Of a stretch of DNA of 54,672 nt, positions 34,553 to 43,714 are shown piece after piece; position 1 is the stretch's first letter; every line of letters starts with the position of its first letter. A model generated the notes under the pieces. It did not search any database and was not told where the DNA came from. It saw nothing but the letters and a program-made list of their open reading frames with translations. The position numbers and the translations under genes were made by a program. This DNA is from Clostridia bacterium (GTDB lineage Bacteria; Bacillota; Clostridia; Oscillospirales; Acutalibacteraceae): positions 1 to 54,672 of the forward strand of contig JAFPLH010000061.1 in NCBI GenBank assembly GCA_017402845.1, read 5' to 3'.

Positions 34553-34978
34553 TTAACCGAGCTTTGAAAGAATAAGAATAGAAACAAGCATTCCGTAAAG
34601 AGCAACACCTTCACCCAAAGCAACAAAGATAAGCGACTTACCAAAGTTTTTGGAGTCTTCGCTTGTTGCGCCGATAGCTGCCGGTGCTGCATATGCAACG
34701 GCTACACCGCCGCCGATACATGACAAACCCGTTGCAATTGCTGCTGCAAGGTAGCCCATTCCCATTGCGCCTGCTGCGGCTTCTGTTGCTGCCTCAGTAG
34801 TTTCGGCTGCGCCTGCAACCATAGGACAAAGGAAACAAGCAATAAATATAACACAGAAAGAAGCGATCTGCATATAAAGAGCCTTCTTTCTCTTACAGCC
34901 GTGAGATACAGCTCTGTTTGCAAGATAAACCGATACAATACCAAAAATTACAGGTATAGCAAGAAAAATAAAGTCCAT
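34553..34978 (-). CDS. ntpK: V/A-type ATPase proteolipid subunit K (c ring)
   Basis: The 141-residue membrane ring protein has four helices (about 3-22, 36-57, 73-101, 113-139). The second hairpin is typical, with GLSCIGGGVAVAYAAPAAIGATSED (in parts) and the ion-binding glutamate E123 in VALGEGVALYG. The first hairpin is diverged and lacks the glycine-rich pattern and carboxylate, so one ion site per four helices is expected. The Gln that helps bind Na+ in Enterococcus NtpK helix 3 is not apparent, so ion choice is open. Confidence 0.9.
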   Translation of the reverse strand: MDFIFLAIPVIFGIVSVYLANRAVSHGCKRKKALYMQIASFCVIFIACFLCPMVAGAAETTEAATEAAAGAMGMGYLAAAIATGLSCIGGGVAVAYAAPAAIGATSEDSKNFGKSLIFVALGEGVALYGMLVSILILSKLG

Positions 34979-34999
34979 GATAAAACCTCCAAAAATTTT

Positions 35000-36931
35000 T
35001 TATTGTTTTGCAAGAGTTACAACAGGTTTGAACGCTCTGCCGTCGCCCTTATAGAATTTACCGAACATTTCATAAAATTCAAGTCTTAATACTTGAATAC
35101 ATACAAGCAAAGCCTCTAACGCCATAACAAATATATTGCCAACAACTACTATTGCAATATATCCTACTCCGCTTGCCATATTTGCGAGTGTGAATACAAC
35201 CTCCATCATACCTGCATGTACCAGCACAAATGCGCCTACACGCAAGAATGACATTGTATTTGTTACATAGCTGAGCAGTACCTCAAAAAGCTCAAAGAAG
35301 TTTTGTATACAATAACCGCCCCAGCTTTCGGGCTGCCAATTCTTTTTGCCTTCGACAAGTCTGCCCAAAGGCTCTTTTAAGAAGATAAGCAGCAAGGGTA
35401 ATACAATAAGACATATTATGTAAGCGATATTTACAATATCAATGCCCATAACAATCTTTGTTATTACTACGCCTACAACGGATAAATAGAACACAAGTCC
35501 TGCAATTCCGTTGTTGCCGAATACTGCATTTTCTGTATCTTTGCGTTTGAACGATACTATTATATTCAGAATTATTGCCAAAGAAACAAGCGCCATGCCT
35601 ATGCCGATCGCAAGATATATTATATTATTTGTTGTGGCAGGCTCCATAACGCTTATAGGCTTTTCTTCAAATCCGAACAGCGCTTTATAAAGCGGATCGA
35701 GAAGATGTTCATAACCGAACACAGAACCGTAGATCATACCGAAAACAGCACCCGAAATTCCGCATGGTATCAGAACTGGGCCGAGTGGATTTTTCTTCTT
35801 TTTCATAAAAATACCCACAAGCATAACCATTAGTCCGTGACCAACGTCACCGAACATTATACCGAAAAGCACTGTATATGTTATTGCTACAAATAATGTA
35901 GGATCAAACTCGCTGTAATTCGGCAAGCCGTACATCTCTGTAAAATATTCAAAGCCTTTTGTGATAAAGCTGTTTTTCAGCTTAACAGGCGGTGAATGCA
36001 TAAGCTCGCTTTTACCGTTTGTAAGATTACATTCAACCGAGTCGATCTTCGCAAGCTCCTTTACTACCTCGTCGGCTTTATCTTCGGTTACCCAGCCTAC
36101 AATAATGAAGCTGTTGTGATAAGTAACAGCCTTTGTCATAAGGTCGTATTTTTTCTGAACGTCTGCAAAGTATGTATAGTAGAAATTCAGATCCTTCTGA
36201 TTTGACTTGATGTACCCAGAATAATCGGTGTTAAGATTATTAAGCTCCTGTTGAAGCTTGGGCAAAAGCTCTGATTGTTCTTTGTAGTACTCTTCAGGTG
36301 TTCCGCTAAGCTCAAGAACTCCGCAGCTTTCAAAGTACAAACTCGAAAAAATTCTGTCAACGTCATCACTGTTGGAGATAGGTGCAAGATATAGTCCCCA
36401 ATAGAAATAATCGTCATGTGAGGTCGGGAAGAATATCACGAAAGGATTATCGCTGAAGCTTGACATCTTCTCAAAGCTTTCTTTCGGCAGCTTGCCGAAA
36501 TTCGCTTTTATATAACGACACTCGTTTATTTTTTCGATCGGAAAATCAAGATCTGTAAAGTGGCTTATCTGTTCGATATTTCTTTTACACTTCTCTATTT
36601 CCTGCTGAAGCTCATTTTGTTTCTCTGCAAAAGACAATATTTTGTCTGAGGTTTCCAAAACCTTGCTTAAAGTATCATCTGTAAAAGCTTTGTCTGAAAT
36701 ATTTATGAAGCTGCATTTTACAGAGCCCAATTCAAGTGCAGAATTAAACCTTTCCATTGCTTCTTCATACGGATTATGAGCCTGAACCGGTATGAACATT
36801 TTTATATCAGAATGGAAATTCATTGGATCATCGGGCTGAAAGCTTTGTGTATTGATCAGCACCTGTGCGGTATCGTAAAGCTTTTCTGACAAACCGATAA
36901 TTCTTAGGCATTTTATTTTAGCTATTGCCAA
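35000..36931 (-). CDS. ntpI: V/A-type ATPase membrane subunit I (stator a subunit)
   Basis: This is about 643 residues. The N-terminal cytoplasmic half (1-330) has coiled coils and a PVQAHNPYEEAMERFNSALEL stretch in parts. The C-terminal half has seven or eight membrane helices, with FGIMFGDVGHGLMVMLVGIF and SYVTNTMSFLRVGAFVLVHAGM (in parts), the latter carrying the conserved Arg of the ion channel. Start TTG 36929-36931 lies 6 bases after GAGGTGA and gives MAIAKIKCL; the longer frame to 36940 is not supported. Confidence 0.93.
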   Translation of the reverse strand: MAIAKIKCLRIIGLSEKLYDTAQVLINTQSFQPDDPMNFHSDIKMFIPVQAHNPYEEAMERFNSALELGSVKCSFINISDKAFTDDTLSKVLETSDKILSFAEKQNELQQEIEKCKRNIEQISHFTDLDFPIEKINECRYIKANFGKLPKESFEKMSSFSDNPFVIFFPTSHDDYFYWGLYLAPISNSDDVDRIFSSLYFESCGVLELSGTPEEYYKEQSELLPKLQQELNNLNTDYSGYIKSNQKDLNFYYTYFADVQKKYDLMTKAVTYHNSFIIVGWVTEDKADEVVKELAKIDSVECNLTNGKSELMHSPPVKLKNSFITKGFEYFTEMYGLPNYSEFDPTLFVAITYTVLFGIMFGDVGHGLMVMLVGIFMKKKKNPLGPVLIPCGISGAVFGMIYGSVFGYEHLLDPLYKALFGFEEKPISVMEPATTNNIIYLAIGIGMALVSLAIILNIIVSFKRKDTENAVFGNNGIAGLVFYLSVVGVVITKIVMGIDIVNIAYIICLIVLPLLLIFLKEPLGRLVEGKKNWQPESWGGYCIQNFFELFEVLLSYVTNTMSFLRVGAFVLVHAGMMEVVFTLANMASGVGYIAIVVVGNIFVMALEALLVCIQVLRLEFYEMFGKFYKGDGRAFKPVVTLAKQ

Positions 36932-36944
36932 AAATATCACCTCT

Positions 36945-37982
36945 TTAGGTTATGATTATAGATTTTATTTTGGACGAATCAACATTATATCTTACGCCCT
37001 CAATAATACTTACTATATTGTTATACTCTGTCTGCATTACAAATACATACGAAAGCATTACTACAAGCGGATATGTTGAGAAATACATATTTTTAAGCGT
37101 TGTTTTATACAAGCCTATATTATCTATCTCTCCGGTATAAACATATTCAAGCTTTTCAAGCGATTTTCCGAACTTGGTGCTTTTTACTGCGTCAAACACC
37201 GCTTTTCCCGAATCTGCTTCACAAAGCTTATCAACAGTTTTACTGTCAAATGTACCGAAAGGAAACATAAATCTGCGTGTAGTGTCAGCTCCTGCATGAT
37301 AATACTGCTTTAATCTGTATACCCTTACAAAATTCATATAATCCATAATACTGTCAAACATATTGAAAAGAGCTTCTCTTTCTTTTCCTGATGAATACTT
37401 AGAAATGGAATTATACAGATTTTTATAACAAAACTTGTAAAGCTTGTTTTCGATCTCGGCTATGTTTACATGTTCGTTATTATGCGGTCTGAACTCTGCA
37501 AGCACACTGTCGTAGGGTGTACCAATAAAGCAATCGAAAAACTGATCATACGTTCTTGCTTTTGATATGCTGTAAATATTTATCTGTGAATGAGTCATAA
37601 AATATGAAGGCATTGAAAAGATAAACTCGTCAGAGCTGTTCGACGACAGAAGCGTTAAAAAATGTACAATATGCTCAATGTCATTTTTTTGAGTCATAAA
37701 TTGAGCAAAATATTCACCTGTGCCCTTAACGTAAATACATAATGACGAAAAGTCTTCAAAAAGCTTTTGTTTCAGTATCTGCTCAAGTCTGCCTCGGTGA
37801 ACCTCGCGCTCGTTTATTTTTTTTAATACCTCTGAATAGTACGTATTATTTTTCAAATATGCAACAACCTCTGCAACACTGCCGCAAGACAACAGACTTG
37901 CATAGTCTTTTTCTGTAAGACGCTTGCCGAATTTTGCACGCGCCTTTGCCAGAACTGCATTGGCTGATTTGGAAGAACTCAT
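36945..37982 (-). CDS. ntpC: V/A-type ATPase subunit C
   Basis: The 345-residue, all-helical subunit links the central shaft to the membrane ring (d/AC39 type). Signs: YASLLSCGSVAEVVAYLKNN near the N-terminus and FMDYMNFVRVYRLK-like DSIMDYMNFVRVYRLKQYY, a YPLVVMLSYVFVMQTEYNNIVSIIEGVRY end in parts. The similarity is to the family pattern rather than to strict motifs, but the position between G and I supports it. Confidence 0.88.
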   Translation of the reverse strand: MSSSKSANAVLAKARAKFGKRLTEKDYASLLSCGSVAEVVAYLKNNTYYSEVLKKINEREVHRGRLEQILKQKLFEDFSSLCIYVKGTGEYFAQFMTQKNDIEHIVHFLTLLSSNSSDEFIFSMPSYFMTHSQINIYSISKARTYDQFFDCFIGTPYDSVLAEFRPHNNEHVNIAEIENKLYKFCYKNLYNSISKYSSGKEREALFNMFDSIMDYMNFVRVYRLKQYYHAGADTTRRFMFPFGTFDSKTVDKLCEADSGKAVFDAVKSTKFGKSLEKLEYVYTGEIDNIGLYKTTLKNMYFSTYPLVVMLSYVFVMQTEYNNIVSIIEGVRYNVDSSKIKSIIIT

Positions 37983-38007
37983 ATTTGCGCCTCCGTTTCA
38001 AAACGTG

Positions 38008-38325
38008 TCAGCTATTATAGGTTAATACACCGTTTACAATACCGTTGACCCATTTTTCTTTATTGTCTTTATACTTTTTCTCCAAAGCCTTAGAAATTCC
38101 TGCATAACGCTTTTCGGTTTCTTTCCATTTTTCTTCGGCTTTTTTGCCTTCGCATTTTTTAAACTCCTCAACGTGTGTTTTTGCACTTTTAAGGTATTCC
38201 TCATATACCTCTTGCCGCTTTTGTTTTACCTCCTCACGAGAGGCAATTTTTTCCGCCTGTGCTTCGTCCTCCATTTTTCTTGCAGTTTCGTCCATCTGAA
38301 GGATCTTACTTATAATATCGTCCAA
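38008..38325 (-). CDS. V/A-type ATPase G-like stalk subunit (coiled coil)
   Basis: The 105-residue protein is nearly all Lys/Glu-rich helix (MDDIISKILQMDETARKMED... EEYLKSAKTHVEEF), with no membrane segment. Proteins of this look precede subunit C or I in clostridial ATPase operons and pair with subunit E in the peripheral stalk. The start is TTG 38323-38325, 9 bases after AAAGGGGG. It is the first gene of the operon; the promoter upstream (38326-38433) is not clear to me. Confidence 0.7.
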   Translation of the reverse strand: MDDIISKILQMDETARKMEDEAQAEKIASREEVKQKRQEVYEEYLKSAKTHVEEFKKCEGKKAEEKWKETEKRYAGISKALEKKYKDNKEKWVNGIVNGVLTYNS

Positions 38326-38433
38326 AAGCTTCGCCCCCTTTCACGGCATTTTTTTACCGTTATATCTCCATATCCATAACGACTCAGCCAAAACATATAT
38401 TACAGCCTTGCCTGTGCCCTTTGCACAATATTA

Positions 38434-38865
38434 TCAGATACGGTTCATCAAAACAGCCTTTTTTTCTTCAAACTCATTTTGGGTGAGCGCTCCAATATCG
38501 TAGAGCTCTTTAAGCTTTTTCAATTCATCCATTGCACTGAGTCTGTTCTGAGATTCTGTCTGATAATTTACATCACGCTTACGAGATTCCAGTATCATTT
38601 TTCCCATAGCCTTCTGCATAGCCTTCAATGAGCCCCATGCAACACGTACATTATTATTATCAAGAATTCGTGCATGCTGAGTAATCATATTCTGCTGTAA
38701 CCTCCAGCCGTTGTATTCGGCTATGTTATCCCAAAAAATCTCACTTCCCATAATAGGCATGGGAATATTCGGCATAGACAGTTCTTCGTCTAATCGTTGG
38801 AGCAATGAATATGCCTGTTGTGTCTGACTGCTTAATAATTTTAAAAAATCTTCATATTCTGACAT
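38434..38865 (-). CDS. SHOCT-domain protein, function unknown
   Basis: The 143-residue cytoplasmic protein ends in a SHOCT helix pair (ELKKLKELYDIGALTQNEFEEKKAVLMNRI in parts, residues about 112-143), a short oligomerisation module. The first 100 residues show no known domain. ATG 38863-38865 follows GGAGGAG, so the nine residues upstream are dropped. It begins 42 bases after the PFL gene and may be its operon mate. Confidence 0.8.
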   Translation of the reverse strand: MSEYEDFLKLLSSQTQQAYSLLQRLDEELSMPNIPMPIMGSEIFWDNIAEYNGWRLQQNMITQHARILDNNNVRVAWGSLKAMQKAMGKMILESRKRDVNYQTESQNRLSAMDELKKLKELYDIGALTQNEFEEKKAVLMNRI

Positions 38866-38907
38866 AATGATCTCCTCCCACAACAAAAACACTAATGAAA
38901 TCGAGAA

Positions 38908-40266
38908 TCAATTTTTCAGGCTTTGTATCGGTGCAGGGATTCTTCCGCCTCTGCCGATAAATTTTGCAGGTGAAGCAGTGTTTACCTCCATAACAGGACC
39001 GCCGCCGAGCAATCCGCCAAAATTGAGATAATCGCCGGCTTTCTTACCGATAGCGGGAATAAGTCTTACAGCGGTAGTCTTTGAATTCACCATACCGATA
39101 GCAGCCTCGTCTGCGATTATTCCCGAAATGATCTCAGGAGTAGTATCGCCCGGAATATTTATCATATCAAGGCCAACCGAGCAAACAGCCGTCATTGCTT
39201 CAAGCTTTGTAAGCGTAAGACAACCGCTTTCTGCGGCTGCGATCATGCCTGCGTCTTCTGTTACGGGGATAAAAGCACCCGACAAACCGCCTACATGAGA
39301 GCTTGCCATTACTCCGCCCTTTTTAACTGCGTCATTCAGAAGGGCAAGACATGCTGTTGTTCCGTGAGCGCCGCATGTTTCCAAGCCCATTTCTTCAAGG
39401 ATATGTGCAACGCTGTCACCTATTGCCGGTGTTGGTGCCAAAGAAAGATCGACTATTCCAAACGGAACACAAAGACGCTTTGACGCCTCACAAGCCACAA
39501 GCTGACCGACACGGGTTATTTTAAATGCTGTTTTCTTAACAATATCGGCAACATCTGTTATATCGCAGTCGGGAGCCTTTGCAAGTGCTGCTCTTACAAC
39601 GCCCGGACCTGATACGCCGACATTTATTACGCTTTCGGGTTCGCCTACGCCGTGAAAAGCACCTGCCATAAACGGATTATCTTCAGGAGCATTGCAGAAT
39701 ACGACAAGCTTTGCAGCACCAATGCAATCTCTGTCTGCTGTAAGCTGTGCGGTTTCTTTGATTATCTTACCCATTTTTGCAACTGCGTCCATATTGATTC
39801 CCGCTTTTGTGGAACCGATATTTACAGATGAGCACACTCTGTCAGTAACCGACAAAGCCTCTGGAATACTTTCTATCAAAGCATAATCGCCTGCTGAAAA
39901 TCCCTTATGACACAAAGCGGTATAACCGCCGATAAAGTTTACTCCTACCTCTTTGGCTGCACGATCGAGCGTTTGTGCGAAACGCACCGTTTTCGACGAC
40001 TGACAAGCCGAAGCAAGCATAGCTATCGGCGTTACGGAAATTCTCTTATGTATTATCGGAATACCGTAATCAATGCTTATATCTTCACCGGTTTTTACGA
40101 GGTCTTTCGCATAACGGCAAATCTTATCATAAACCTTTGTGCAAGCCTTTTCTATATCTTCATCAATACAATCAAGCAGAGAAATTCCCATGGTTATTGT
40201 TCTAACGTCGAAGTTCTCATTTTCGATCATATTTATTGTTTCAAGAATATCATTAGTATTAATCAT
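38908..40266 (-). CDS. PFL-family protein (UPF0210)
   Basis: The 452-residue protein is of the UPF0210/DUF711 family, which has a pyruvate-formate-lyase-like barrel without the glycyl-radical features. Typical stretches: [79 protein letters not shown] (in parts), [12 protein letters not shown] and [16 protein letters not shown]. The biochemical role is unknown to me. It is always found near a small ACT-domain protein (UPF0237), as here with 17 bases between. ATG 40264-40266 is 8 bases after AAAGGA. Confidence 0.9.
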   Translation of the reverse strand: MINTNDILETINMIENENFDVRTITMGISLLDCIDEDIEKACTKVYDKICRYAKDLVKTGEDISIDYGIPIIHKRISVTPIAMLASACQSSKTVRFAQTLDRAAKEVGVNFIGGYTALCHKGFSAGDYALIESIPEALSVTDRVCSSVNIGSTKAGINMDAVAKMGKIIKETAQLTADRDCIGAAKLVVFCNAPEDNPFMAGAFHGVGEPESVINVGVSGPGVVRAALAKAPDCDITDVADIVKKTAFKITRVGQLVACEASKRLCVPFGIVDLSLAPTPAIGDSVAHILEEMGLETCGAHGTTACLALLNDAVKKGGVMASSHVGGLSGAFIPVTEDAGMIAAAESGCLTLTKLEAMTAVCSVGLDMINIPGDTTPEIISGIIADEAAIGMVNSKTTAVRLIPAIGKKAGDYLNFGGLLGGGPVMEVNTASPAKFIGRGGRIPAPIQSLKN

Positions 40267-40283
40267 CAAAAATATCCTTTCAT

Positions 40284-40553
40284 TTATACTCGGTACATAG
40301 TATTAAAAAGCTCTTCATGCGTAACATGAACTTTAACACCAAATTGTTCGCCTATTTTGTTCAAGCCCTCTGCCAATTCTTTGAACGGAACATTACATTT
40401 TGAGATATCAACCATCATAATCATAGCAAACATATCCTGCATAACAGACTGTGTTACCTCAATTACATTTGCTCCATGCTTTGCACATTCTCCGGAAACA
40501 CCAGCAAGAATGCCGACAGTATCTTTACCTATTACCGTTATAACAGCTTTCAT
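40284..40553 (-). CDS. ACT-domain protein (UPF0237)
   Basis: The 89-residue single ACT domain related to GcvR has [31 protein letters not shown] (in parts) and a [11 protein letters not shown] strand. ACT domains bind small ligands, often amino acids, so it may regulate or assist the UPF0210 partner. ATG follows CGGAGG; the promoter is at 40587-40615. Confidence 0.9.
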   Translation of the reverse strand: MKAVITVIGKDTVGILAGVSGECAKHGANVIEVTQSVMQDMFAMIMMVDISKCNVPFKELAEGLNKIGEQFGVKVHVTHEELFNTMYRV

Positions 40554-40586
40554 AGATAATTCCTCCGATTTTATATTTCAACATAC

Positions 40587-40615
40587 ATTTTATACTTTTT
40601 TATTATAAAAGTCAA
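40587..40615 (-). promoter_or_regulatory. Promoter of the ACT/PFL unit
   Basis: Minus strand TTGACT (40610-40615), 17-base spacer, TAAAAT (40587-40592). Confidence 0.65.
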
Positions 40616-40703
40616 TCATATTATAAATTATTTATGCGTATTCTAACGCCCTGCCGTAATTCAGGTGATCGAAACAGGTTTTCATAAGCAAGCTTATTAT
40701 ACT

Positions 40704-40878
40704 AAGGAACCACTGAATAAATCACCTCCTGCGGACTGAGTACCCCTCTCGCTTGCCTTTTTTAGACAAATTGCACTCAAATCACTTGAAATACGTCAGT
40801 ATTCCGGCGTGATTTTCGCACAATTTGCCTGAAAAAATACTAAGCGATACGGGTACTCGATTTAATCAGTGTTTCCCT
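40704..40878. mobile_element. Miniature inverted-repeat element family A, full copy
   Basis: It runs from AAGGAACCACTGAATAAATC to GATTTAATCAGTGTTTCCCT, 175 bp, inverse of the copy at 22563-22736. The two halves are partly complementary (AGTACCCCTCTCGCTTG versus CGATACGGGTACTCG), so the transcript would fold into one long hairpin. No ORF; flanked by TAA on both sides. Confidence 0.7.
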
Positions 40879-40880
40879 AA

Positions 40881-40912
40881 TAAAAAAAGAGTCTGAACAA
40901 TTGTCAGACTCT
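40881..40912 (-). terminator. Terminator of nrdR
   Basis: Minus strand AGAGTCTGA pairs with TCAGACTCT around CAATTGT, followed by seven T. It starts inside the last bases after the nrdR stop. Confidence 0.85.
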
Positions 40913-40917
40913 GATTT

Positions 40918-41373
40918 TTATTTTTCGGTAAGAAGCTTGTTTAACTCCTCTAAAAAAGTATTGATATCTTTAAACTGACGATATACCGACGCAAAACGCA
41001 CATAAGAGACCTCGTCGATAGATTTAAGAGATTCCATTGCCAATTCACCTATTTTTGCAGCGGTAACCTCTCGCTCCAATGAGCTTTGAAGCTTTGTTTC
41101 TATTTCGTTCGTAATTCCCTCTATCGTTTCAAACGGAACAGGACGCTTTTCACATGCACGCAAAAGTCCTGACATCAGTTTACTTCTGTCAAAAGGCTCT
41201 CTCGACTTATCACGCTTTACCACGATCAGCGGTATTGTTTCAACTGTTTCGTGTGTGGTAAATCTTCTTCCGCACTTCAGACACTCTCTGCGTCTTCTGA
41301 TTCTTTCACCGTCGTCGGCAGGGCGTGAGTCAATGACCTTGCTCTCGTCATGCGAGCAGTACGGACATCTCAT
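40918..41373 (-). CDS. nrdR: Transcriptional repressor NrdR
   Basis: NrdR senses dNTP/ATP and represses ribonucleotide reductase genes. The 151-residue protein has the N-terminal zinc ribbon (MRCPYC...CLKCGRRF) and the ATP-cone ([32 protein letters not shown] in parts). ATG 41371-41373 follows GGAGGTGG. No NrdR-box pair is visible here and no nrd gene is in the window. Confidence 0.95.
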   Translation of the reverse strand: MRCPYCSHDESKVIDSRPADDGERIRRRRECLKCGRRFTTHETVETIPLIVVKRDKSREPFDRSKLMSGLLRACEKRPVPFETIEGITNEIETKLQSSLEREVTAAKIGELAMESLKSIDEVSYVRFASVYRQFKDINTFLEELNKLLTEK

Positions 41374-41405
41374 AAAATCCACCTCCAAAGAGTTTTTCTG
41401 ATGTT

Positions 41406-41434
41406 ATTTTACAATAATTATCATCATTTTGCAA
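41406..41434 (-). promoter_or_regulatory. Promoter of nrdR
   Basis: Minus strand TTGCAA (41429-41434), 17-base spacer, TAAAAT (41406-41411). Confidence 0.6.
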
Positions 41435-41477
41435 TAGCAAAAAAACATGGGAGCAAATTTTGTGCAAAACAGACCGA

Positions 41478-42602
41478 TTATTCACCGTCCTGAAGCTCGC
41501 CCTGACTCTCTGCTTTTAGATAAGCGTTGATAAATCCGTCTATTTCTCCGTCCATAACGCCTGTTATATTTGAAGATTCAAACTTTGTTCTGTGGTCTTT
41601 AACAAGCGTATAAGGCATAAATACATAAGAACGGATCTGACTGCCCCAAGTGATCTCTTTCTGAACGCCCTTAATATCCTCTATCTTTTCGAGGTGTTCT
41701 TTCTCTTTTATTTCAACAAGCTTTGAGATAAGCATTTTCATTGCAATATCTCTGTTCTGGAACTGATTTCTCTCTATCTGTGAAGAAACTACGATACCTG
41801 TCGGAATATGAGTAAGTCGAACGGCAGAAGATGTTTTATTTACCTTCTGACCGCCAGCGCCGCTTGATCTGTAAACGTCCATCTGAATATCCTCAGGTGG
41901 AATAGTAATATTAACGTCCTTTTCTATCTCAGGCATTACCTCAAGAGAAGCAAACGACGTTTGTCTTCTGCCGGACGCATCGAAAGGCGATATTCTTACA
42001 AGCCTGTGTACGCCTGCTTCGCTCTTTAAATAGCCGTAAGCGTTTTCACCCTCCACAAGCAAAACAGCACTCTTTAAGCCTGCTGTATCGCCGTCAAGAT
42101 AGTCTATCGTTTTTACCTTGAAATTATGCTTTTCTGCCCAGCGGCCGTACATTCTGAAAAGCATTTCTGCCCAGTCCTGAGCCTCTGTGCCGCCGCTGCC
42201 TGCATGGAATGTCAGAATTGCATTGTTATTGTCATATTCTCCGGTCAGCAGCGTAGACAAGCGCTGTGCTTCAAGATCAGATTTCAGGCTTTCGTACTCC
42301 GACTTTGCCTCGTCAAGAATAGACAGATCTTCTTCTTCGTCTCCCATTTCGATCAAAGCAAGAGTATCGTCATAAGCTGTTAGCAATTTATTGTAATTAT
42401 CGACTTTATTTTTAAGTGTACCTGTGCGCTGTAATATTTTTTGTGACTCCTCAGGATCGTCCCAGAATCCCGGTTCTGCTGCTTTATACTCAAGCTGTTC
42501 TATCTCGGATTCACACGCTTTTAGTCCCAAAGCGTCTGCAAGATCTTTTATATCGGGAAGAAGCTGTTCAACTGCAAGCTTTAATTCTTCAAACTGTATC
42601 AT
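41478..42602 (-). CDS. prfB: Peptide chain release factor 2
   Basis: RF2 releases peptides at UGA and UAA. The 374-residue protein has RISPFDASGRRQTSFAS (containing the stop-recognition SPF tripeptide) and GGQ in YRSSGAGGQKVNKTSSAVRLTH (in parts). The usual programmed frameshift near codon 25 is absent: the frame is continuous through the ADALGLKACESEIEQLE region. Autoregulation by frameshifting is therefore not used. ATG follows GAGAGGT. Confidence 0.95.
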   Translation of the reverse strand: MIQFEELKLAVEQLLPDIKDLADALGLKACESEIEQLEYKAAEPGFWDDPEESQKILQRTGTLKNKVDNYNKLLTAYDDTLALIEMGDEEEDLSILDEAKSEYESLKSDLEAQRLSTLLTGEYDNNNAILTFHAGSGGTEAQDWAEMLFRMYGRWAEKHNFKVKTIDYLDGDTAGLKSAVLLVEGENAYGYLKSEAGVHRLVRISPFDASGRRQTSFASLEVMPEIEKDVNITIPPEDIQMDVYRSSGAGGQKVNKTSSAVRLTHIPTGIVVSSQIERNQFQNRDIAMKMLISKLVEIKEKEHLEKIEDIKGVQKEITWGSQIRSYVFMPYTLVKDHRTKFESSNITGVMDGEIDGFINAYLKAESQGELQDGE

Positions 42603-42639
42603 ATAAATTACCTCTCAATTGTTTTATACTCCACTGTTT

Positions 42640-42668
42640 ATTATATTATGTTACAGTAAAAAAGTAAA
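42640..42668 (-). promoter_or_regulatory. Promoter of prfB
   Basis: Minus strand TTTACT (42663-42668), 17-base spacer, TATAAT (42640-42645). Confidence 0.55.
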
Positions 42669-42750
42669 GAATTATTTTTTAAGCTTCTCTGTGCTTTTGT
42701 GCAGACGGCACTTTGCCGCTAATACATAGCTGCACCTTCTCGACACAGTT

Positions 42751-43509
42751 TTATTCAATATTCAATGACGATAATAGCTTTAAAAACTTTTTATCGTTCA
42801 TCTGTTCGTTTGTCAGATATTTTCCGTTATAGAATAAAGCGTATGTTGTAACAGGAGTAGGCGCATTTTGCGCTTCTTCTTTTGTACTAAGATGTACCGC
42901 CTTAAAATCTACGTTCTTTTCTTTTGCGGTACTTGATACTATCGGCACATACTTTGCATTGAACGGACACTGACTCGTATAATACAAAACAAAGCCTTTT
43001 TCATCAATAACAGGATTTTTTGCACATTCCCTAAACTTTGGCTTATCGGCATTTTCTTCAAAAGGTAAATACCACAACTGAATACCGTTCTCGGATTCGT
43101 CGCATACCGAAAAGCCTTTGTACTTTAAATACTTCGGATCTGCAAGAAACGGCTTTTTCTTTGCGGCAGATAATATACACAAGCCTTTTTTGCCGCTTGC
43201 TTTACTGTCAGAAATGCACTCATTGAGCAGATCGTTTGAGTATCCATGCCCCTTAAATGCTCCCGATACCCAAAGGCAGTCTATATACATATACCCTTCT
43301 GCCTGTATAGGAACCCACGCATTTTCAGCAGGGATATACTCGATAAAGCATTTTCCCCTTTCTACGCTTTTCAGAAAAACAAGTCCCTCGTCAAAGCGTT
43401 CTGTCAGCCACTCTTTTTTTGAAGATACCTGTATATCTTTGTTGTTTGAAATAGCACAGCATATATGCTCTTTTTCTATATTATCTTTTGTTACTCTTTT
43501 ATATTCCAT
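42751..43509 (-). CDS. YoaP-like GNAT acetyltransferase with thioredoxin-fold tail
   Basis: The 252-residue protein resembles YoaP. The N-terminal GNAT domain (about 1-150) has IDCLWVSGAFKGHGYSNDLLNECI (in parts), with the acetyl-CoA loop region GAFKGHGYS. A C-terminal thioredoxin-like domain contains VLYYTSQCPFNAKYVP, with a single Cys instead of CxxC, and PVTTYALFYNGKYLT. Substrate unknown. ATG 43507-43509 follows GGAGGAATAAGC; 24 upstream residues in the longer frame lack a site. Confidence 0.82.
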   Translation of the reverse strand: MEYKRVTKDNIEKEHICCAISNNKDIQVSSKKEWLTERFDEGLVFLKSVERGKCFIEYIPAENAWVPIQAEGYMYIDCLWVSGAFKGHGYSNDLLNECISDSKASGKKGLCILSAAKKKPFLADPKYLKYKGFSVCDESENGIQLWYLPFEENADKPKFRECAKNPVIDEKGFVLYYTSQCPFNAKYVPIVSSTAKEKNVDFKAVHLSTKEEAQNAPTPVTTYALFYNGKYLTNEQMNDKKFLKLLSSLNIE

Positions 43510-43714
43510 TTGCTTATTCCTCCGAATTTTTTGTAATTGAGTAATTGACATTATTATATCATTTCTTTCTGAATACTTCAATATATTTGTACAGTTTGTG
43601 TAAATGTAATATTATTCAGTCTATGCATTTTTTTATAATAATACCTTCCCGTTAATATTTTATTAACAATTGAGTGGTATAATCTTTTTAAAATTTTATA
43701 ATCTGAGGTGAATT

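Noticed and set aside
38326..38433. Promoter of the V/A-type ATPase operon
   Set aside because: TTGTGC and TGTAAT with 18-base spacing exist but are weak, and other equally weak pairs overlap; I do not assign one.
42603..42750. Terminator of the YoaP-like gene
   Set aside because: Several short GC-rich inverted stretches occur, but none has both a good stem and a following T-run.
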